Origin: Ligilactobacillus cholophilus | GTDB lineage: Bacteria > Bacillota > Bacilli > Lactobacillales > Lactobacillaceae | Length of the DNA stretch: 64,000 nucleotides | Direction: 5' to 3' | Assembly (NCBI RefSeq): GCF_030389495.1 | Contig: NZ_CP127832.1 | Coordinates: 1,523,936-1,587,935, forward strand | In this document: one piece after another, positions 8,465-15,003 of the stretch | How positions within the stretch are numbered: position 1 is the stretch's first letter | Layout of the letters: the number at the start of each line of letters is the position of its first letter | Program-made: the position numbers and the translations under genes | The notes under the pieces: generated by a model | The model's database searches: none | What the model saw: only the letters and a program-made list of their open reading frames with translations | Told to the model about the DNA's origin: nothing

Positions 8465-8923
8465 ATGAATGGTAATAGGATATTACAAGAGATACCAGAT
8501 AAAATTAATCAAGTAATAGTTGATGTAGAAAATAATAAGCAAATTTTGTGTGCTATTGGTAGAAATAAAATTTATTTAATTAAAGCTAACATCTTGCAAA
8601 ATAAGAAAAGGGAACATATAGTTGATGTTGATTTTATAAGTGGTGTTCCAAATGGAAAATTAAAAATCAAATTTGATAATGGTGAGATTTGGAATTTTAC
8701 TAATATTATCAAAGGAAGAGTTTTTGATTTTAAACAAGAACTAATGCCTGGAAAAATTAATGAAGCAGGCTATGATAATACTATTCGTGGTGAATTTCCA
8801 CAATTATTAGATTTGGATCATGCTGAAGAAATCGATAAATTAAGACGATATATGCAAAGTGGATTTATAAGTCATTATGAATATGATGATTGTAATCCAG
8901 TTTATCCCAAAGCAGGAAAATAA
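8465..8923 (+). CDS. hdcB: HdcB, HdcA maturation protein
   Basis: A 152-residue soluble protein following hdcA by 17 bases. In LAB clusters this position is held by HdcB, reported to promote conversion of the HdcA proenzyme into the cleaved pyruvoyl enzyme. The sequence has a beta-rich first half and a C-terminal segment LRRYMQSGFISHYEYDDCNPVYP; no generic domain is obvious. ATG 8465 is preferred to TTG 8459 because GAGGT sits seven bases before it. No terminator separates it from hdcA, so the two should share an mRNA that may run into the hisS leader. Confidence 0.85.
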   Translation: MNGNRILQEIPDKINQVIVDVENNKQILCAIGRNKIYLIKANILQNKKREHIVDVDFISGVPNGKLKIKFDNGEIWNFTNIIKGRVFDFKQELMPGKINEAGYDNTIRGEFPQLLDLDHAEEIDKLRRYMQSGFISHYEYDDCNPVYPKAGK

Positions 8924-8929
8924 AAATAG

Positions 8930-9197
8930 TGAGCAAGTAAAAAGTATCTATTGTAAATGACAGAGATCCACAATTTGATGAGAAGTGGGATTTAGTACGT
9001 TACACGCTTGTGAATTGTTCAAATGAAAGTATTAAACGATTAGTTTGTTCCGCAGAGATGCGTTATCATCTATAAGTTAGTTAGACTATCTTAATGAGGT
9101 AATAATCGTGAGGTTATTACAAAATGAGGTGGGACAGCGTTCGTTTATAACGCCCTCAAAAGTATTTATAAATACTTTTGAGGGCGTTTTTTTATAA
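8930..9197 (+). ncRNA. Histidine-type T-box leader of hisS
   Basis: The 295-base gap before hisS holds a T-box. A Stem I apical hairpin has a GATGAG loop (the GNUGNR pattern) near 8980. A candidate specifier CAC, a histidine codon, is at 9003-9005. The T-box core GAGGTGGGACAGCG runs near 9126-9139, and a terminator stem is at 9149-9188 with a T-run. The bulge reads TGGG (9130-9133), which pairs with a tRNA ending CCCA; bacterial tRNA-His has the unusual discriminator C73. Uncharged tRNA-His should stabilise the antiterminator and turn hisS on. Specifier placement is inferred by hand folding. Confidence 0.85.
9149..9193 (+). terminator. T-box regulated terminator
   Basis: A perfect stem of about 18 bp (AACGCCCTCAAAAGTATT and its complement) is followed by a run of seven T. 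Its left arm overlaps sequences needed for the antiterminator. Confidence 0.95.
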
Positions 9198-9218
9198 ATT
9201 TAGAAAGGAAGAAAAAAC

Positions 9219-10496
9219 ATGGAATATCAAAAACCAAAAGGAACTGTTGACATTTTACCTGGGCAATCAGAAATATGGGAGAAAATTGAGCTTAATGCAA
9301 GAGAAACCTTTCATTTATATGGTTATCATGGAATTCGAACTCCAATTTTTGAAGATTATAACGTTTTTGCTAGAAATGTAGGAGATACATCAGATATTGT
9401 TACAAAAGAGATGTATGATTTTAATGATAAAGGTAATCGCCATATTGCTTTAAGGCCAGAGGGGACGGCAGGAACTGTAAGAGCATATGTAGAAAATAAA
9501 TTATATGGCCCAGAATATTCAAAACCATACAAAGTTTATTATATGGGACCAATGTTTAGATATGAGAGACCACAATCTGGAAGACAACGTCAGTTTAATC
9601 AAATTGGAGTAGAAGCTTTAAATACAGAATCACCACAAGTAGATGTAGAAGTAATTTCAATGGCAATGAATTTATTTAAGAAGTTAGGCATTAAAAATAT
9701 CAAATTAGTAATAAATTCTTTGGGCGATAGTGAATCAAGAGATAACTATCGTAAAGCATTGATTAACTATCTTGAACCTTACTTTAATGAGCTAAGTGAA
9801 GATTCACAAAGTCGTTTATACAAAAATCCTTTGCGGGTACTAGATAGTAAAGATGAGAAGGATCAAGAAATAATAAAAAATGCGCCTTCTATACTTGACT
9901 ATTTAAATGAATATTCGGCTGATTATTTTGAAAAAGTAAAAGAATTACTTACAGAACTAAATATTACGTTTGAAGTTGATTATCGAATGGTACGAGGACT
10001 TGATTATTATACACATACTATTTTTGAAATAATGTCAGATTCTAATGCCTTCGGAAATAAATACACTACTGTTTGTGCTGGTGGACGGTATAATGGGCTA
10101 ATTTCACAATTAGGTGGTCCAGATGAAGGTGGTATTGGTTTTGGAATGGGAGTTGAACGGTTAATTTTACTCTTAAATGAAGAAAATCCTGATTTTATAA
10201 CCAATAATAAGATCGATTTATTTTTAGTATCTGCAGATAGTTTAGGTGATAATTTAGCATTCATAATAGTAGACAAATTACGAAAAAAAGGAATTTATGC
10301 TGAAAAATCATATATAAATAGTAAAGTAAAAACTCAAATTAAAGAGGCAATTAGAAAAAATGCAAAGTATTATGCTGTAATTGGAAAAAATGAATGTGAA
10401 AGTAAAGCTATTGAAATAAAAGAATCTAATAAAGATAATGTAGAAAAAGTTAATATAGCGGAATTAGTTCAAAATCCCCATGATTTTCTGCATTAG
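9219..10496 (+). CDS. hisS: Histidyl-tRNA synthetase (hdc-linked copy)
   Basis: A 425-residue class II synthetase that charges tRNA-His. Motif 2 reads FRYERPQSGRQRQFNQIGVE, the HisRS histidine A signature is RGLDYYTHTIFE (about residues 258-270), motif 3 is GIGFGMGVERL, and an anticodon-binding domain ends the protein. Start ATG 9219 follows AGAAAGGAAG. LAB histamine clusters commonly carry such a hisS as fourth gene. A housekeeping copy is probably elsewhere, which this window cannot show. The T-box ensures it rises when histidine, drained by HdcA, becomes limiting. The codon use is as AT-rich as the rest of the cluster. Confidence 0.95.
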   Translation: MEYQKPKGTVDILPGQSEIWEKIELNARETFHLYGYHGIRTPIFEDYNVFARNVGDTSDIVTKEMYDFNDKGNRHIALRPEGTAGTVRAYVENKLYGPEYSKPYKVYYMGPMFRYERPQSGRQRQFNQIGVEALNTESPQVDVEVISMAMNLFKKLGIKNIKLVINSLGDSESRDNYRKALINYLEPYFNELSEDSQSRLYKNPLRVLDSKDEKDQEIIKNAPSILDYLNEYSADYFEKVKELLTELNITFEVDYRMVRGLDYYTHTIFEIMSDSNAFGNKYTTVCAGGRYNGLISQLGGPDEGGIGFGMGVERLILLLNEENPDFITNNKIDLFLVSADSLGDNLAFIIVDKLRKKGIYAEKSYINSKVKTQIKEAIRKNAKYYAVIGKNECESKAIEIKESNKDNVEKVNIAELVQNPHDFLH

Positions 10497-10918
10497 AAAA
10501 GCCTTTTTTACAAAATGATTAAGTTTTTTACAATATTTTTAGATTTTGCAAAATCATTTTAATTTGATATCAATATTGATGCGTTATGATAGATAACATA
10601 GTCATCAAATGACTGTTTTATAAAATTTTCTTTTTTTAATGGTACCTATTGATCCTAAAAGAAGAGATAGCTCAAAAAACTACCTCTTCTTTTTTTGGCT
10701 CAAGAATAAGAAAAGTATTTATCTAAAAATAATTTAAAGATAACTATTTAAATTTAAATTAATATAGTTCGTGATTTATTTAACTTTCTTATTATTATTT
10801 AAAAATATTTATTAAGATAAGTTTAAAAAACTTTAAATCGGATATTAATTTGGTTAAAATGGTTACTTATCCGAGTAAAATGTAAAAGGTTGGAAATATT
10901 TATGAGGAGGATATAGAT
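10497..10918 (+). other. Gene-free interval after the histamine cluster
   Basis: 422 bases. It holds two terminators (10600-10622 and 10658-10697) and then about 200 bases of very AT-rich DNA leading to AGGAGG before the GGDEF gene. A TAAAAT near 10874 could be a -10 element, but no well-spaced -35 was found. No open frame of note. Confidence 0.5.
10600..10697 (+). terminator. Tandem terminators after hisS
   Basis: First hairpin AGTCAT-CAA-ATGACT with TTTT (10600-10619). Second hairpin AGAAGAG(A)TAG...CTA(C)CTCTTCT followed by eight T (10658-10697). Confidence 0.7.
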
Positions 10919-11776
10919 ATGCGAAGAAAGTATCGTTTATCTTTAGAACGAGCAATTGCATTGTTAATTGCAATCATTATCTTACTTTTAGTTGGAAGCA
11001 TTGATATGCCAATTAATATTTTTTACCCAATGGCAGCATTGTGTTTAGTTGGTTCAATAGTAGGACTATTTTTACCTAGTATCCTAACTACTTGGCTAAT
11101 TATTTTTTCATTTATTATTGGTGTATTTATGGTCATTATTGGATATATTTTAATACCAATTTGGGAGAGAACAATTGTAGTCATCGCACTTCCATTGATG
11201 TTGGGGTTATCATCATTGATTAAAATTCGTGCGGGTAGTATTGCAAGTGCAAAATTAAGTAAAGACCAAATTATCAAATATTCCAATGAACGTGATGTTA
11301 CTACAAACTTATGGAATACTCAAGAAGCCGAGGACTTCTATAACAAGTGTATTGATTTTTTAAAACAAACTAAGATTCCTGCGGCTGAATTCAGTGCTAC
11401 TTTGATTTACTGGTCACACAGTGAACAATATCATCAAATTGACGCTGATGAAACAGCCACAGTTTTGAAGAAAATCGGACAACAACTTCGAAATACCCGT
11501 GTTCCAAGTGAAAGAGTGTTTTATTTGGAAGAAGGATATTTCCTTGTGCTCGGTTCAATCAACTCAAAAATTGTGTTAAATAAACTAAATGAACGTAGTA
11601 TGGAAACCATGGAAAAGACTGCTTTCCATACAGATGAAAGTGAAACTAAAATTCAATTCCAATGTTCAGACTTAATTATCACTAATGAAAATGTTGACAA
11701 GTACAAAGACTTTAAACAATTAACGAAAAAATTAGTGCGTGAACATGAAATGGAAATTATTCGTGAATATCAATAG
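10919..11776 (+). CDS. Membrane-anchored degenerate GGDEF-domain protein
   Basis: 285 residues. The first ~105 form four membrane helices. The soluble part begins RDVTTNLWNTQEAEDFY (about 125-141), which matches the DxLTGLxNR start of GGDEF domains. It later shows VFYLEEGYFLVLG where RYGGDEF should stand, so the signature is EEGYF (204-208). With the GG and catalytic acidic residues gone it should not make c-di-GMP. The upstream RxxD inhibitory site is also not clearly kept (VPSE). Such domains often act as effectors or receptors. It is first in an operon with a GT2 synthase and a GH8 enzyme, much like the Listeria pss system, where an inactive GGDEF protein supports synthesis. AGGAGG precedes the start. 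Confidence 0.8.
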   Translation: MRRKYRLSLERAIALLIAIIILLLVGSIDMPINIFYPMAALCLVGSIVGLFLPSILTTWLIIFSFIIGVFMVIIGYILIPIWERTIVVIALPLMLGLSSLIKIRAGSIASAKLSKDQIIKYSNERDVTTNLWNTQEAEDFYNKCIDFLKQTKIPAAEFSATLIYWSHSEQYHQIDADETATVLKKIGQQLRNTRVPSERVFYLEEGYFLVLGSINSKIVLNKLNERSMETMEKTAFHTDESETKIQFQCSDLIITNENVDKYKDFKQLTKKLVREHEMEIIREYQ

Positions 11777-11787
11777 GAGAAGTAGCA

Positions 11788-11946
11788 ATGCTTGTATATT
11801 TTTACTATATTTCATTATTTATTACATCGACTTTTGCAATCGTTGCCTTCATTCTAACAATCGCAATGATTAAGATTTACGTTAATGTTCTTCGAAACTT
11901 TAGGACAACAAATAGAAAGGTGAAAACACAAAACAATGACAAGTGA
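11788..11946 (+). CDS. 52-residue single-pass membrane protein in the exopolysaccharide operon
   Basis: A short frame MLVYFYYISLFITSTFAIVA... with one strong hydrophobic helix (residues about 3-28) and a basic, polar tail ending NNDK. A TAGGAGA site lies seven bases before the ATG, the gene starts 11 bases after the GGDEF gene, and its stop overlaps the start of the GT2 gene (11936), so translational coupling is likely. No homology is recognised. Position suggests an accessory subunit of the polysaccharide synthase, but this is inference. Confidence 0.7.
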   Translation: MLVYFYYISLFITSTFAIVAFILTIAMIKIYVNVLRNFRTTNRKVKTQNNDK

Positions 11947-13246
11947 AATACTAATGATCACTACTTTGATAGCGATTTGGATTTCGTTGTTCATGGCGTT
12001 GGTTGTCGTTTGTTCTGCAACACACTTTTGGTTAAAGCAAAGTAAGAAAGTTACCGAAATCAAACCATTAAAACGATATCCTAAAGTAACTATTATTGTT
12101 CCTGCCCATAACGAAGATGTTGTTATTAAGCCAACGGTTGAAGCCATCTTAAACTTGAATTATCCAGCAGATAAAATCGAGTTGTTATTATACGCTGATA
12201 ACTGTGAAGATAATACTTATCAAGTAATGCAAGAGGTTGTTGGTCAACCACAATATCAAGGCCGTGATGTCACTGTAATTAATCGTCATGGGACAGGAAG
12301 TAAGGCGGGAGTTTTAAATGAAGCTATGGCACGTGCTAAAGGTGAATACCTTTGTATATATGATGCTGATGCGATGCCAGAAGAAAATGCCTTACACTTC
12401 TTAGTTGAAAAAGCCTTAGAGAATCCGGAACGCCACGTGGCTGTCTTTGGACGTAACAAGACACGGAATGCTAAACAAAATTTCCTTACAAAATGTATCA
12501 ATCAGGAAATTGTTGTTACTCAAAGAATCCAACACGTTGGTTTATGGCACTTATTCAAAATTGGCCGGATTCCAGGAACAAACTTTATTATTCAAACAAA
12601 ATTTGTTAAAAGCATCGGTGGTTGGTCAAAAGGGGCGCTAACTGAAGATACAGATATTTCCTTCAAGATTATGCAAAGTGGGAAATTAATCGCGTTAGCC
12701 TTTAACTCTGAAGCCTTCCAACAAGAACCGGAAACACTCAAAGCCTATATGATGCAACGGAAACGATGGGCTAAAGGTAACTATCAAGTAGTTATCTCAA
12801 ACTTTAAGCATTTATTCGATAATAGTAACTGGCGAGTTAAATTAGAAACATTCTATTATGCATGTACATTCTTTGCCTTTAACTTAGCAATTATTCTATC
12901 AGACTTTGTTTTCTTATCTAATATTGTCTGCATGGGCTTAGAAGCATTCATGCCAGGAATTCAATTACCATTTACATTTGGTGAACGTAATATCTATTTA
13001 GTGCAAATCCTGTTATTTAACTGGTTATTGATGATTTTACTCTATCTTATCCAAGTTAATATTGCGATGTCGACGCAAATGGGACAAGCAACGGCACAAC
13101 AAGTCTGGATTGCACTTGCTGGATATTTCACTTACTCTCAATTATTCATTATCATTTCCGTCGATGCTTTAAGTTCAGTAATTCTAGATAAGATTTTACG
13201 AAGAGACGGAACCAAGTGGGTCAAGATGAAACGATTTAATGATTGA
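11936..13246 (+). CDS. Processive GT2 polysaccharide synthase (BcsA/PgaC-like)
   Basis: 436 residues. An N-terminal membrane helix precedes a GT-A catalytic domain: VTIIVPAHNE (51-60), the metal-binding DAD (143-145), the catalytic base motif TED (236-238) and QRKRW (274-278), which is the QxxRW signature of processive synthases such as cellulose, PNAG and hyaluronan synthases. Three to four C-terminal helices form the export path. It should polymerise a beta-linked glycan from a UDP-sugar at the cytoplasmic face and push it out. No PilZ domain is visible. Neighbours are an inactive GGDEF protein and a GH8 hydrolase. The sugar is unknown. Confidence 0.9.
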   Translation: MTSEILMITTLIAIWISLFMALVVVCSATHFWLKQSKKVTEIKPLKRYPKVTIIVPAHNEDVVIKPTVEAILNLNYPADKIELLLYADNCEDNTYQVMQEVVGQPQYQGRDVTVINRHGTGSKAGVLNEAMARAKGEYLCIYDADAMPEENALHFLVEKALENPERHVAVFGRNKTRNAKQNFLTKCINQEIVVTQRIQHVGLWHLFKIGRIPGTNFIIQTKFVKSIGGWSKGALTEDTDISFKIMQSGKLIALAFNSEAFQQEPETLKAYMMQRKRWAKGNYQVVISNFKHLFDNSNWRVKLETFYYACTFFAFNLAIILSDFVFLSNIVCMGLEAFMPGIQLPFTFGERNIYLVQILLFNWLLMILLYLIQVNIAMSTQMGQATAQQVWIALAGYFTYSQLFIIISVDALSSVILDKILRRDGTKWVKMKRFND

Positions 13247-13263
13247 CATGGGAGGTTTTAGGA

Positions 13264-14370
13264 TTGAAAAAATCATACAATCGACTAATTATCCTACCAT
13301 TTATTACGATAGTAGTATTAGTTTTAAGTATTTTGTATTTAAGAAGTAGTAGTCAAAGACAACTTAGTACGAGTTACTATGAACAGTGGGAACATACATA
13401 CATTAAAGAAACAGATCATGGGAAGAGTGCATATATTGACTCTCAACCCAAAGCTAAACATCCAGTTTCAATTTCCGAGGGACACGGATATGGGATGTTG
13501 ATATGCGCTCTTGAAGGTAAGAAGGGAAAGGTTTCGCAACAAGAATTTGAGAAACTCAACAACTATTACCTTAATCACCGCATGGATTCAACTGCTTTAA
13601 TGTCATGGAAACAAATAATTTACAAAAACAAAATCAAAGATGAAAAGAATAACGCTACTGATGGTGACATCTATATTGCTTATGCTTTGATTCAAGCAGC
13701 TAAGGCTTGGCCTGATTCAAAAGATAAATATCTCGGCGAAGCTAAAGCCATTCTAAATGATATTTTTAAATATAACTATAATGATGAATTAAAAATCCTA
13801 ACCGTTGGTAACTGGGCAGGTAAAGATTCTAAGTACTATAACATGATTAGAACTTCAGATGTTATGCCAGTTCAATTTGATGCATTCTACCACACTACAC
13901 ATGATAAACGTTGGTTAGAAGTAAAAGCATCAATGTTAGGTCATCTAAAACAACTTAGCGACCAACATAAATCTGGATTAGTACCAGACTTTGCCTGGGT
14001 AACAGAAGATTCAGCTAAACCAGTTGGTCCTAATACTGTTGCTTCAAAATATGACGGTGAATATTATTACAATGCTTGTCGTGTTCCTTATAACTTAGCA
14101 CGTGCAGAAGATGAAGAATCTAAAGCTATCTTGAATAAGATGATGGATTATTTCCTTTCTAAAAACCGTATCTATGCCGGTTATTACTTGAATGGAAAAA
14201 TCATCGATCGTCATCAATCAAGAACTTTCGGTGCTCCAATCTTATTTGCTGCCATCTGCAATAAGAAACAATATGACAAACTTTTTGAACAAGAAAAATT
14301 CATCTTAATGGAACCAATTTCACGTAACAACTATTACGAAGCTGTATTAACAGTTTTAGTTGCTGTGTAA
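13264..14370 (+). CDS. Glycoside hydrolase family 8, membrane-anchored
   Basis: About 368 residues with one N-terminal membrane anchor (IILPFITIVVLVLSILYL), then a GH8 catalytic domain. The proton donor lies in SEGHGYGM, and NATDGDIYIAYALIQAAK holds the conserved Asp region. GH8 enzymes (cellulase, BcsZ, Listeria PssZ) cut beta-1,4 glucans or related polymers, and in synthase operons they trim or release the polymer. Start TTG 13264 is chosen because GGAGGT is seven bases upstream; the frame extends to a TTG at 13243 without a site. It ends in a strong terminator, closing the four-gene operon. Confidence 0.85.
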   Translation: MKKSYNRLIILPFITIVVLVLSILYLRSSSQRQLSTSYYEQWEHTYIKETDHGKSAYIDSQPKAKHPVSISEGHGYGMLICALEGKKGKVSQQEFEKLNNYYLNHRMDSTALMSWKQIIYKNKIKDEKNNATDGDIYIAYALIQAAKAWPDSKDKYLGEAKAILNDIFKYNYNDELKILTVGNWAGKDSKYYNMIRTSDVMPVQFDAFYHTTHDKRWLEVKASMLGHLKQLSDQHKSGLVPDFAWVTEDSAKPVGPNTVASKYDGEYYYNACRVPYNLARAEDEESKAILNKMMDYFLSKNRIYAGYYLNGKIIDRHQSRTFGAPILFAAICNKKQYDKLFEQEKFILMEPISRNNYYEAVLTVLVAV

Positions 14371-14373
14371 TTC

Positions 14374-14407
14374 AAAAAAGAGATTAGCAATTGCTAATCT
14401 CTTTTTT
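14374..14407. terminator. Intrinsic terminator shared by convergent genes
   Basis: Perfect palindrome AAAAAAGAGATTAGCA/TGCTAATCTCTTTTTT. Confidence 0.9.
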
Positions 14408-14915
14408 ATTGTGCTACATGAACAATTGTGCCATCTTCATATACACGATAAATTCCCATAGAACCAGTTTTCCCATGGAGTTTATCAGACATTGAAACTA
14501 ATGAAACGGTATAGTATTGTCCATTTTGGTCAGTGCCATTATATGCAGGATCATTTCCCGGGACAACATCACTATTATTACCATAACCAAGTTGTTGTTT
14601 TAAGTAATTTTCTGCTTCAGTTGCATTATTGATTTTAACAGCAGTTGATGAATTTGAACTTGCAGTCGTTGAACTGCTACTTTCAGTTATTGCAGTTACA
14701 CTCTTTGTTGTCTCAATAGAATCAGCATCAACCGGTTCTGTATTTTGTTCAGTACTACTTTCTTCATTAAATTGACTAGTTTTCTTTGAATGCACGCTTC
14801 TAGCACTTGAACGTTCTGTTTGAGGCTTACTGTCATGGTGTTGAGTTGTTGATTGACAACCAGTTAAACCAATTACCGCCATCCAGGTTAAAATTAATCC
14901 AATCCTTTTTTTCAT
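14406..14915 (-). CDS. Secreted lipoprotein with Ser/Thr-rich linker
   Basis: About 169 residues. MKKRIGLILTWMAVIGLTGC is a lipoprotein signal with an LTGC lipobox, so Cys20 should be lipid-modified. Residues about 25-100 are Ser/Thr-rich and disordered. The C-terminal ~70 residues (EAENYLKQQLGYGNNSDVV... to GIYRVYEDGTIVHVAQ) form a small alpha/beta domain of a type often seen at the end of lactobacillar lipoproteins; I cannot name it. ATG 14915 is chosen for the signal peptide and for AGAGGG upstream; an earlier in-frame ATG has neither. Single gene. Confidence 0.75.
   Translation of the reverse strand: MKKRIGLILTWMAVIGLTGCQSTTQHHDSKPQTERSSARSVHSKKTSQFNEESSTEQNTEPVDADSIETTKSVTAITESSSSTTASSNSSTAVKINNATEAENYLKQQLGYGNNSDVVPGNDPAYNGTDQNGQYYTVSLVSMSDKLHGKTGSMGIYRVYEDGTIVHVAQ
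14553..14566. promoter_or_regulatory. Second Noc-site-like sequence (12/14)
   Basis: ATTTCCCGGGACAA differs at two positions from the Noc consensus. CCCGGG is rare in this AT-rich window, and I saw it only here and at 2113. Confidence 0.25.
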
Positions 14916-14962
14916 ATCAATCCCTCTTTTATTTATATATAAAATTATACTCTTAAAAGACA

Positions 14963-14993
14963 GCAAAAAAGCAAGTCAATTTGACTTGCTCTT
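14963..14993 (-). terminator. Terminator of the P-type ATPase gene
   Basis: GCAAGTCAATTTGACTTGC stem followed on the minus strand by TTTTTT. Confidence 0.8.
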
Positions 14994-15003
14994 AAATATT
15001 TAA

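Noticed and set aside
5711..10918. Histamine cluster as a recently inserted mobile island
   Set aside because: No integrase, IS, direct repeat or tRNA end was found at its borders; transfer remains possible but is not shown by the sequence here.
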